A DNA stretch of 64,000 nucleotides from Coccinella septempunctata (Eukaryota; Arthropoda; Insecta; Coleoptera; Coccinellidae), in assembly GCF_907165205.1 (NCBI RefSeq), contig NC_058190.1, positions 28,671,345-28,735,344 on the forward strand, written 5' to 3'. Below the pieces are notes generated by a model. The model did no database searches. It saw only the letters and a list, made by a program, of their open reading frames with translations, and was not told the origin of the DNA. The position numbers were made by a program, and so were the translations under genes. Numbering within the stretch: position 1 is the first letter of the stretch; the number at the start of each line of letters is the position of its first letter. Below, in pieces: positions 1 to 10,565 of the stretch.

Positions 1-557
1 AAATATTCCACTGCGCATTTCAGATTACCAATTTTCTACAAAGACTACCTTCTCATGTCTGAACCAAGATGAGCGAAATGAAATTCGGGTTTTGTCTGAA
101 AAGGAATGAGAAGATACGAGTATAACAGCATAAAAACGTAAGTTTTTGATATGCGAGAAAAATTCCAAATTTTCATATCCCCCGCGAAAGGTAAAATTTC
201 AGCTAGAAGCTTAAATTTCATGTTTAATATTACAATAACTAGAGATAGGGGAACTTATGAAGAGGCTTTTATCTGAAAGCAGGAACTCCTGGCCCATTTG
301 AAAGCCCCGGGGAACCATACACCGGAAAATCTCTATATCTGCCTCAGCGCTCGTATCTGAGCTATTAATTTTATCATAACCCAAGACAAATTGCTTGTTC
401 TAACCCCATACTTTTTGTCTTCATTTATGTTAATATCGAGTTAATTTTTCTCTCGAGCGTAGCATACCGGCTATTTCATTTTTCACATTCAGCTGTGGGG
501 GGTGGGAATTAATTGATTCCCCTCTTTGATGAATGTTTTTTCACTCGAAATACTCTA
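1..557. other. Unassigned AT-rich DNA
   Basis: No long open frame, RNA gene or repeat shared with the rest of the window was recognised. It ends where the first copy of the recurrent TIR element begins. Confidence 0.5.
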
Positions 558-1062
558 TACAGGGTGTGTCTTTGACTCGTACAAATATTTCAACAGTAGA
601 TTCTTGAGGTCAACAGAAATAATTTTCTGTTTCCTATGACCGTCATTTGCCACCCTTAGTGAAATATATTGGAACGAAATACCAAATTGACTTATATAAA
701 GAATACTTTTATTTTATAAAAGGTTCATTAGATAGCGTCCAACATAGTTTCAAGAGTTGGTTTCTTTGAATTTTTGGTATTTTTATGGAACGTTATGATC
801 ATAATGAGAAAACTGAAAGACGGGGGTGATATTTTGTGTTCGAAAAAGATTCATCAAAAAAATGAAAAACCATATTCCGAAATTCATTGCATTCGATAAA
901 ACCGTTTGTGAGACAGAACCAAAAATATAACATGGTTTTTGAAATACCTTTATCTTTTAAACGGAGTCGATTTGGAACAAAATGGTATATAAAAAAGTTT
1001 TCCTTTTGACCTCAAGAATCTACTCATGAAATATTTTTACGAGTCAAAGACTCACACTGCAT
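558..1062. mobile_element. Recurrent MITE-like TIR element, copy 1
   Basis: About 505 bp. The left end reads ACAGGGTGTGTCTTTGACTC followed by a CGTACAAATATTTCAACAG segment and TAGATTCTTGAGGTCAA. The right end carries the reverse complement of these blocks (TTGACCTCAAGAATCTACT, then TTTACGAGTCAAAGACTCAC). The inverted repeats are about 60 bp long. No transposase frame is present, so it is non-autonomous. Related copies lie near 20.3, 28.4, 33.2, 36.0 and 60.5 kb. Superfamily is not assigned because a target duplication is not clear; the ends are flanked by TA-rich DNA. Confidence 0.8.
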
Positions 1063-3447
1063 ACAGGGTGTTTTCAAAGATGAGGCCTTTTTTTGGACAT
1101 AAGGTAGAAGTCATCCAAATGAGTCATTTCTCTAAAAATGTTCAAGATGGCCGAGCTACAACCCCTAGAATTTCTAACAAATTTCATCAAATTCCAAGTA
1201 CGGGACTGTGGAGGGTAACTACGGCATTGGAAAAACGAAACAAAACATAAACATATGGATGGACAATGAATGCTTCTGTACCTCCGAGTTTATTTGATTG
1301 ATGACGACTTGAAAGAATTGTTGTTTTGTGCAATTTAGGTTGAAAAAAAAATTGAAAATTGAAAGTGTTTATGTTGACAAAGTGCTATTATTGTTACCCT
1401 TTTTCATCCCATTGTAATGACGATTGTTGGAGTGTTCGAACAAGAAGATTCTGATGCCTATTTGTGAATAATTTAGACGAATTTTATTGGTGAGATTTTG
1501 AATTAATATTTTAATTTTTTGCACTTGTGTCCCAAGTCTTTTTCTGTCAGTTGGTATCGAAATACGCCATTTTATAAAAACTTGTGAGTTACTGAAAAAT
1601 GAGAAAAATTCGGCAATCCTTATTTTCTATTTTCATTCCCACGTGAAAATCAAACTGGCCAATATCCTAAACGAAACCATATGGTTGAGTCAGTCATCAC
1701 GAGATACGTTTTTTTCCATTGCTTTACGATAATTCAGATAAAAATAATCTAGGGTCATATTGATCTATTTCAGTAATCATTTCCAATATTTTTGGTGAAA
1801 CTCTATTTCGATATCTCTCACCTAAATACATTAATACATATTTATAAATGCAACTCTATATTTTTTCAAACAAACAAAATTCGAACTCAATCCGCAAGTT
1901 TATACAAAGCATAAATAATAAACAGTAAGAAAAAATTATTTCATTTCTCTTCTTCATGTTTCATTATTTAATTATATCTACTAAGAAAAATGACAATATT
2001 TTTCTAACTGCGATATATTCGAGACTCAACCCCGCAATGGCCTATTAGACGTTCATGGAAAACTAACCGACATTTTGCGCTCTAAATTCGCAAGTTAGTA
2101 TTTTCGACAAAGAAACTCCTCTCTCAAATATTACTAGACCTCCGCAACTCCCGAAACAATCTATACTACTTCCATATTTCATAAGGACACCCAGTTAATC
2201 TTTGCATTGTTTGATAGGTGATTTGGCGATTCACGAAGAATAGTTTCCCAATGTGTTCCACACAATATTTTTCCTAATTTTGAATAGGATGTGACTAGCA
2301 AAGGGTGGTCTCCGAACTAAGTATACCAGAAGGCAAAGGCTCTAGTGTCTTCTTTGAAACTAGAAATTTTGGCTGCAGACACCGATTTTACAACTATAGC
2401 CGATATTATGATTGCTCAACGATTTCTAACAGCATTCTTATCTACCCATTTACTCGTATACCTGAATATGAATTTAGGGCTGCAGTCACAAGTAACTGAT
2501 TGTCGGCGTAATATTATTGGTGTCGACATACTTACGGTTGTTTTTCAGTGGAATCGAGCTTAATATTAACAAACCCCTTAAAATACAGGAAATTCCACAT
2601 CCCCATTAGTTTCGTCATAAATCCATGATTTTTAAATGTAAAAGAAATAACCAATCCTGACTAGTACCTATGTGATTTGAATAGTCTCTTTGAAATATTC
2701 TTCTTTCATTCTCAATTTCACCCTGATCAAAAATAGGATAAGAGCTGTATCCTATGATACACCTATGGAGTAAAATAACCTACATATTTCAACATAATCG
2801 TGGCAAAAGCTTTTTTGAATTTGCTATAAAAAATGAGCGAAATTGAGATGAATAACTCTAGAAATGCATTCACAAAAGGATAGAGGGTAAAATAAGGTTG
2901 AGAATAAAATAAGTTTGAGAAAATATGGGTTGAATGGTGCACAGTTATCGGGATGGATATTCTTCTCACAGAAATCTTCATGATCCTTCTATATTTATAC
3001 CGATGCGCACAGCAATTGCTGAGATGCGAAATAAAATTGTGATGAACGTGTAGAAACGAATCTACTTTTTTCCAATAAAAAAAATTCTGAGTGATATTTT
3101 TATCCAGAGTCCGGCAAAAATATTCAATAAAAATAAGAGTAATCTGTGAATACTTCATTTTCTAAAAAGCCATCGACCGAAGGAGAATTTATAATTCAGA
3201 GAAACGATGTAAATCACGAGACTATATAACTTTCCACCAATCTGCGTCAAATAGAAAGTGAAAAGGAAACTCCTGGCCTGAACAGAATATTCATGGAACT
3301 AATTAACGCCCTTTAATCTCGCTGACAGGCAGTTCAATAATGTTTTCATAAATTTTGTACCTAACTTCACAAGCCGCAGGAAAATCGAACACCATCAAGC
3401 TACATTCAGACACGCGTAAACACTTTGCATTAACTCCATAGGAAACT

Positions 3448-3801
3448 TCATTTCCAATTCTCTCTGTTAACAGTCCCTACCTCTTCATTAGAAGTCTCCG
3501 GAACTTTGGTCCAAATAAACCCCGATCCGGCCACGATCAACTTATACATCAAGAGATAAGCATCCTCCGATAGGTGCAAACAAGTATCGACTACACGTGT
3601 TACTCGGCCGCCATCTTCAACAACTGCCATTAAGCGCTTTTCCCCGGAACGTTCAGAATGGCTGGCATCTGCCGGAGAATATCTTCTATCCGCCCTTGTT
3701 AGACAAAAAAAAAGGTTACGTGTTGAGACTGCAGATGGACCGCTATCCGTTGATGTGGCAGTCTTCAGATGGAAGAGCTTGAACGAGGATATTAATCCCA
3801 C
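3448..3801 (-). CDS. Unrecognised open frame, weak exon candidate
   Basis: A 117-codon frame on the minus strand in a locally GC-richer patch. The C-terminal half has a mixed, protein-like composition (for example GGRVTRVVDTCLHLSEDAYL). A pyrimidine-rich tract followed by AAG lies inside it near 3705, on the minus strand, and could act as a 3' splice site. I do not recognise a family or a domain. About 100-codon frames are expected by chance a few times in 64 kb, so this may be spurious. No function is assigned. Confidence 0.2.
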   Translation of the reverse strand: MGLISSFKLFHLKTATSTDSGPSAVSTRNLFFCLTRADRRYSPADASHSERSGEKRLMAVVEDGGRVTRVVDTCLHLSEDAYLLMYKLIVAGSGFIWTKVPETSNEEVGTVNRENWK

Positions 3802-4591
3802 TTTCCAAGAGACTGAACTTTGCCTCCCTTTTCTCCCGGACTTCAGGTCATCTCAAGATTCTGGGAAAATCTGATGAATCTAATATGTCGTCTGAACGTC
3901 TTCCAACTTCAGACAGTTCATACTTGGAGGATTTGAATGCCTCTAGGAAAATTAGACATAAGTTTCATCTCTTAGATTTATAGTGATGACGCGAATATTA
4001 TATTTTGCTCTCGCTCGATAACTAACTTCAGAACTCGTCGAAGAATTTTTAGTTCAGCACTTCAGACGGTATTATTTACGATGGAAACAGGAGTGGAATA
4101 GCTGAAGTGAAAAGGAAATCTTGTAGTATCATGATTAAATACATAATAGGCAGAGGAAAAAGAGTCATTTTGAAATATTGATCTTCCGAGAAAATATACT
4201 ACTAAAACTTTCAGAATACAATATATAATGTCGAAGTCCTTATCATTGACATAAATTCAGCCAGTTGGTGGAGATCTCGCTTATATTACATTCCTTACCT
4301 GTGAAAATAATTCGGAAAACATAATAAGACACTTTTCTACGAAGGCTGAAAAGTCCCACTGAATCATTTCATTCTCAAACTCGACATATTACATAGTGAA
4401 AACTGAAGAAATAGTAACGTTACTACCTTCAATTCATTCCAGATATGTTTCAAGTAGCAACTTTGTAACCCAAATTTCACGGAGAAATAACTATGCTAGT
4501 TAGTTTCTAAATAACGCTGAAGTAATAAGGATTCTAGATGCTAAAACAATGGTTTTCATTCTTGTCAGATAAGGTAATTAACCATCAATTT

Positions 4592-4612
4592 CATAGTTAG
4601 TTAGTTAGTTAG
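4592..4612. repeat. Short (TTAG)n microsatellite
   Basis: About five tandem TTAG/TAGT units. This is an ordinary simple repeat and too short to be an insect TTAGG telomere tract. Confidence 0.7.
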
Positions 4613-5046
4613 TAGTTATTTGATGAGACTGAGGTACTTGAATGACATATAATAACATTCAATCCAAAAATTCTAAATTCAATCTGATTAACAATTATGA
4701 CAGACCATCGAAGCTTGGATTCATGATGAAGCGCAAGCTCAATGTACAGGTTGGGCAAAATTGGTGATACCTAATTACAACTTTTTCAACCCAACGAGAT
4801 AGAGGAAAATGCATGGCACATTACCGTCGTCCTTTTTCGAGAAACTAATAGGTCAAAATAAAAATTTCAACTTTGGTCAGGTATATGATAAATCGAAACA
4901 CTATTCAGATGTAAGTACTTTTGCGATTTTAATTTGTAACTCTACATGTTTCGAGCTAATTCAGCTCATCTTCAGGAGTATAAAAATCACATAAGTGAAG
5001 CTGGAAAACAACAAAAACGAAAACTCATGGAGAAAACGCAAAAATC

Positions 5047-5974
5047 CAGGTAACTCTGTGTCAGTCTTCAACAATAATGAATGACAATTGACATACTGTC
5101 AAATATCTGCACCGACCGCCAGTAATGCCAACCACAGATCTATCAAAGCTCTTCAGGGTAGATATATCCATATTTATGATACTCAATAATAAAGAGAATG
5201 ATATTTCGACTATATGGATATACAGATATACATATAATATATTATATAAAACAATACACTGAAGCCATTGAACTCAAGAAGGTTTATTGAGTTCAATGAC
5301 CGAAACAGATAGGCTTCGCATTCGGTGATAATTGATATTCGGCAAAATATGGATATCCATTACAGCTAACAAAATACTTCAATAATTAAGAATAAATCAT
5401 AATATCCCTAGTACGTCTATAAGGAGTGTATAGGGTGGGCAAAGTTGGTGATACCTGATCTACAACTTTTAAACCCAACGAGATAGAGAAAAATGAATGT
5501 ACCATTCATGTCGTCTTCTTTCGAGAAACTAATAATACCATCAACTGCATTCCTCCATCTTCTTTTGTTTTTGAGTTATAGGCCAAAATTACAATTTGGG
5601 CAATTTCAACTTTGGTCACTATCTCCGTTTCTGTTTGTGCTAGGATGTTGAAACGAAGACAATGCAGACACTGTTTTTATAGCAATCCAGTGGCGTACTA
5701 TGATTTTTTTCCTACAGGTTTATTTGCTGAGCTATTACATAAAGTTGTGTTTTTCATTATGAAAACAGTAGTTCAAAATGACTTAGAAAGAATCGCCATT
5801 TTTTTACCGTTTCAAAAATATATTATACATCATCTTCAGTCTTTCTGTCATTTCAAACTACTGTTTTCATAAGAAAAAATACATCTTTATGTTATAGCTC
5901 AGCAAATATACCTGACCAAGTTTAGAATTGATGTCCTAACATCTGGGAGATCCATGATAAATCGAAACGCTATT
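5047..5974 (+). repeat. Left arm of 2.3 kb palindrome
   Basis: Reverse-complementary to 6455-7384 over its full length with only scattered mismatches (for example one in the stretch near 5110, one near 5213). The arm extends about 380 bp beyond the inner TIR element end at 5429. The inverted duplication is therefore larger than that element. Confidence 0.85.
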
Positions 5975-6454
5975 CAGATGTAAGTACTTTTGCGATTTTA
6001 ATTTGTAACTCTACATGTTTCGAGCTAATTCAGCTCATCTTCAGGAGTATAAAAATCACATAAGTGAAGCTGGAAAACAACAAAAACTCATGGAGAAAAC
6101 GCAAAAATCCTCTACAGTAAAATACAAGGACAAAGTAAAGAAAATTCAAGTAAAAAACATCCAAAAACGATAAAAGCAACAAGCTAAAGCAAACTAATGA
6201 AAGCATACAAAAGTCAAAACAACAGCAGTGAAATTATGAAGGTCAATTATATAAAATAAAAAAAGCATCAGGAATTAATGCATCAGCTGTTAACTGTTCT
6301 GCCAACCATGTCTGAGAAAACCTATTGAAAAATCTGTCTACAAAACTAACGGTATAGCCGTTGTTCACTGCTATCTGTTTAATAGTGAGTAGCTCTCTAG
6401 TGAAATTCAGTGGTGACATAAAGTTCACTATTGAAATTGAGAATAATTCAGTAT

Positions 6455-7384
6455 TGAATAGTGTTTCGATTTATCATGGATCTCCCAGATGTTAGGACAT
6501 CAATTCTAAACTTGGTCAGGTATATTTGCTGAGCTATAACATAAAGGTGTATTTTTTCTTATGAAAACAGTAGTTTGAAATGACAGAAAGACTGAAGATG
6601 ATGTATAATATATTTTTGAAACGGTAAAAAAATGGCGATTCTTTCCAAGTCATTTTGAACTACTGTTTTCATAATGAAAAACACAACTTTATGTAATAGC
6701 TCAGCAAATAAACCTGTAGGAAAAAAATTAAAGTACGCCACTGGATTGCTATAAGAACAGTGTCTGCATTGTCTTCGTTTCAACATCCTAGCACAAACAG
6801 AAACGGAGATAGTGACCAAAGTTGAAATTGCCCAAATTGTAATTTTGGCCTATAACTCAAAAACAAAATAAGATGGAGGAATGCAGTTGATGGTATTATT
6901 AGTTTCTCGAAAGAAGACGACATGAATGGTACATTCATTTTTCTCTATCTCGTTGGGTTTAAAAGTTGTAGATCAGGTATCACCAACTTTGCCCACCCTA
7001 TACACTCCTTATGGACGTACTAGGGATATCATGATTTATTCTTAATTATTGAAGTATTTTGTTAGCTGTAATGGATATCCATATTTTGCCGAATATCAAT
7101 TATCACCGAATTCGAAGCCTATCTGTTTCGGTCATTGAACTCAATAAACCTTCTTGAGTTCAATGGCTTCAGTGTATTGTTTTATATAATATATTATATG
7201 TATATCTGTATATCCATGTAGTCGAAATATCATTCTCTTTATTATTGAGTATCATAAATATGGATATATCTACCCTGAAGAGCTTTGATAGATCTGTGGT
7301 TGGCATTACTGGCGGTCGGTGCAGAAATTTGACAGTATGTAAATTGTCATTCATTATTGTTGAAGACTGACACAGAGTAACCTG
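6455..7384 (-). repeat. Right arm of 2.3 kb palindrome
   Basis: Inverted partner of 5047-5974. The loop between the arms (5975-6454) contains the second copy of the 160-bp direct repeat and about 340 bp of A-rich unassigned DNA. Confidence 0.85.
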
Positions 7385-7719
7385 TTCTTATTTTTATTTA
7401 TTCATCAAGGCCATTGAACTCTAAAAAAACTTCTTTTCTTTTCCTTTTCTTTTAGAGTTCAGTGATCAAGGCGCTTAAGAATTTTTTGTTTGGTGTGTTG
7501 TTGTGTGTTGCATCATAAGGTAAAAAATTTGCTTGGAAGAGCCAAGGAAAGGAGTAAACACGAGAAGAAAACAATAACTTTTTTGAATATACTTTCGGTA
7601 TAGAACAGTGTGATATTTTAGTTTAAGTTTTCAATTTTATATACTTGGTGTGCATCATATGTTTTTTTCATGAGATCGATTTTTATTTCATAAATGTGTT
7701 CATTCAATGTATCTATATG
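7385..7719. other. Unassigned, with one hairpin
   Basis: A hairpin at about 7412-7464 pairs CATTGAACTCTAAAA with TTTTAGAGTTCAGTG, with one mismatch. Similar hairpin text (CATTGAACTCAA/TTGAGTTCAATG) occurs in the palindrome arm at 5266-5298. Nothing else was recognised. Confidence 0.4.
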
Positions 7720-8140
7720 GGAAATGAATATCCTCTTGAGACCTGGACGAGCATTGGATATTTGGTGGACGTTGCTTGGACAGCTGATGCTAGTTATAGA
7801 ATTCATATCGACTTCAAATGAACCACTATATAGGTTAATTCAACTCATTCATAACTAGCCCAGTTTTCATCTATAAAGGTACAGTTAATATCCATAAGCT
7901 GTCCAGGCAACTCCATCGAATATCCATTGTTTGTCCATTTTGGTAAAATTCATTTTCAAAATGCGTTTATAATGGACCAAATATGGACATGGACATGGAC
8001 ATAGACAATTGGTGAAATCGGATATTCATGGGATATCCAATATGGACGTCCTTTGTCCGACAAAGGACGTCCAATGGATATCCGAATTGCATGATTTGGA
8101 TATCCATTGGACATCCATCGGATGTCCTTGTTGTTATTGG
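7720..8140. repeat. GGATATCC / GGACGTCC word cluster
   Basis: A dense cluster of self-complementary 8-mers such as GGATATCC and GGACGTCC, together with TGGACATGGACATGGACAT, is concentrated at 7970-8135. It abuts the RT relic on its right. It looks like a degenerate tandem or subterminal repeat of a mobile element. The family is not identified. Confidence 0.55.
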
Positions 8141-8149
8141 GAATGGGCT

Positions 8150-8600
8150 TAGGTATTCGTTAAAATTTAGGGATCGTTAGTGAAAACGGGTATACGACGA
8201 TCCCATCTTAGCCTGAGAAAGAACTTTGTTCTCTTAGTGATCTGCACTAAAATGGCCTTTTTAGGGTACACACTGAGTCCTTCTTGGATGTGTATCCACA
8301 CCACTCATGGGTAGGGGTTAGAGCAGCTCCCATACGCACTAACCGTGCGTACAGGCTTGCCCAAAACCAACATCACAAGATCATCGGTATATCCGCAGAA
8401 TTTGAAACCCGTCTCCGGAAGCTTCCTTAGGAGTTCATCGACGATCACATTAGTGGCGATCGACAACTCCCTTGTGCATGGACACTCATCACCATGTGTC
8501 GCAGTTAGCGACGTGGAGTCCAATTATTGTAGATTAATTAACCGGCTTTTCTATTTTGGCATAATCCAAGCCACCGTCGCCGACTCCACACCCTCCTGAA
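8150..8600 (-). pseudogene. Non-LTR retrotransposon RT fragment
   Basis: The minus strand encodes part of a reverse transcriptase. The segment VIVDELLRKLPETGFKFCGY is followed by TDDLVMLV, the position of the catalytic Y/F-x-DD box (YTDD here, where the usual form is YADD). Downstream, EGLSVYPKKAIL resembles the post-YADD region of R1/I/LOA-type elements. Stops interrupt the downstream part and the upstream palm motif is degenerate, so it is a dead fragment. Endonuclease and gag-like parts are absent. Assignment to RT is good; the clade is an inference. Confidence 0.7.
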
Positions 8601-10120
8601 CAAGAGTTCGATTCGTGGCGTATTCGAGAACCCACCTTCAGTATCAATGAATACACGTAGTGCTATTTATTTATTTTTCAATATGGCCAATTCCAGCTTC
8701 CTTATTAGAGCAGGAATTGTCGCCGTACTTGCTTGGTGGGGTTGCATTAAAAACAATTTTGCTGAAATCTTGTTCGAATAGACACGAGAATAAATTTCTG
8801 AATAATTAAGCAAAAGAATTGTATGGTTTGTAAGGGTATTTCAATCATTTTGGATCATTCTCCAAAAATAGGTAGATCGGACGTAGTGGAGCTCCGTCAT
8901 GCCCGATCTCCAGATTGAAATAGTTCCGATATGTTTTTAAACAGGATCTATATAAACGCAACAAATTTTGAAAATATCTTCAACTTACTTGTGTTTGTTT
9001 GCTGACTCAGAAGAGCAGGTGCTATCCAATATATAAGCAGCAGACAGAAATGTTGAAGCCACATGGTGCTTTCCTGAAAAATGAAATTCCGTATAAGGAA
9101 ATAAGTTGGAGCGATGTAGAGAGCTGAATAAATTAGTAAGAGAAGGTTTCATGTTTTAACGTCAACAAAATCGGAAGCCTGAACTTCGGCTTCGAGAAGT
9201 AACTCTATATACAGCACCTCACCTATCATTCTGAAACACCATGAAATCCGGATATCATACTCAAAAGCAATAAAATTATCTGAGTGAAGTAGTATATCAA
9301 TTTGTAACAATCAATTTTTTTGTGAGTCTGTAATGGCAGTGTACTGATACCTATACATGATCTTATCAGATGAGAGAAAGATGTTACACAAGAATAATTC
9401 CGTAGGTCCAAAAAACACAAAACCAATTATACCAATTACAATCCAAATTATCCGTTCATTTCAAACTAGACAAACGTTGAGGTACTTCGCAATCCTTGCG
9501 GAAATATATGCAGGGAAATTTCGGCCTGTTTTAATCAACGTCAAAAAAAGATTGCTTCCCCTGCAAATATACCTAACAATCCAACGAATTTCTCACTTTC
9601 ACCTACATAATAAATATCAACGGGTTTAATTTTGTAATGTTAATTTCACATTCAAACATCCGTTTGCACTTTCCTTAATGAAAACACTACTGCGGTTCTC
9701 AAGCCTAAATCAACAATTCCCCGCATAAACTTCAACAACTTAAAAGATCTCCTGTACAAGCCCTAATATAACAATTCAAAACAGTTCACTTCCGATGACG
9801 GCTTCCTGCGAAGCTCATTTTGACGATCAAACACCGAATTAAGGTTGTTAATTATACTTCGGAGAAAAAAGTTAGTTATCAAGAACATCTATAGAACTTG
9901 AGGAATTGTGATGTTGTCATGAAGTTGATTGTTTTTCCCAGATTTAATTGGGCGGAAGACTTCCTGGATTTCAGGATAAAATGAAAGTCGGGTTATTTCA
10001 AACACATGGTTCTACAACCTCGCAGATTTTGAATTGCTAGTGAACTCTTATACTCAGGGACCAATATGCATTCTTTTATAATCGTCTCCCAGATAGATAT
10101 ATCGTAATTTTGTAAACAGA
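8601..10120. other. Unassigned DNA
   Basis: Only short open frames, including a 90-codon one at 9357-9629 with no recognisable motif. No inverted repeat was seen. Confidence 0.4.
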
Positions 10121-10565
10121 TTGTTGGAGTACAATATACAATATACTAGACCTTGTAATTTTTGTAGAATATTAGTACCTACTCTAACAGATCAACAGGG
10201 ATCTGTTTCTGTATTCATTATGGAAGTTCATAAAATTCTGAAGCAATTTTGCCTACTCATAACCGTTTCCGAGTTAGAGGGCGATAAGGTCGAGGAGGTT
10301 AGCCACACATGCGAGTGGCCAAGGTCAATGTAGAAACTCAGTCTTATGTACATTCATCGCCATATATCTCGAAAACGTTCAAACGTAAAAAAGAAATTGC
10401 TTCGGACAAAATTTGTAGAAAATGTTATGCCCTACAACTTTTATAATGAATGCGAAAACAATTTGAATATTTTATATAAAGAATTTTTGGTACCATGACT
10501 CATTTTGAGGAGTTCTATTACCTGTCAAAAAAAAAAGCCTTACATTTCAGAACAACCTGTATTTA
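10121..10565 (+). repeat. Dispersed repeat, copy A
   Basis: Shares blocks with 17538-17800 and, inverted, with 55385-55790. Shared words include CGAGTTAGAGGGCGATAAGG, GGCCAAGGTCAATG, ATATCTCGAAAACGT and TTCATTATGGAAGTT. It ends near ACAACCTGTATT. No coding content was recognised. The three-way sharing makes a mobile origin likely. Confidence 0.6.

Larger units (their letters stand above)
1063..4743. other. Mostly unassigned DNA
   Basis: A fragment starting ACAGGGTGTTTTCAAAGATG at about 1071 looks like the end of another TIR element, but no partner end was found. A short (TTAG)n run lies near 4592-4612. One GC-richer open stretch at 3448-3801 is listed separately. Nothing else recognisable was seen. 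Confidence 0.4.
4744..7384. mobile_element. Composite long-TIR element with giant palindrome
   Basis: The outer unit starts GTACAGGTTGGGCAAAATTG and continues with text matching the left end of the element at 47284. Inside it is an inverted repeat: the left arm is about 5047-5974 and the right arm about 6455-7384. The arms are about 98-99% identical by eye, around a ~480 bp loop. Each arm contains a further TIR element end (5429 and 7002, TATAGGGTGGGCAAAGTTGG). A ~160 bp stretch at 4886-5046 recurs directly at 5952-6109 next to the loop. Two mirror-image 86-codon open frames (5612-5872 + and 6559-6819 -) exist only because the arms are inverted copies, so they are not counted as genes. No transposase was seen. 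Confidence 0.75.

Noticed and set aside
4592..4612. (TTAG)n as a telomere-like tract
   Set aside because: The insect telomere unit is TTAGG. This is a four-base unit with about five copies.
5612..5872. 86-codon frame, with an almost identical frame inverted at 6559-6819
   Set aside because: They are mirror copies created by the palindrome arms. The frame shows no motif, and identity between the copies follows from the duplication, not from selection.
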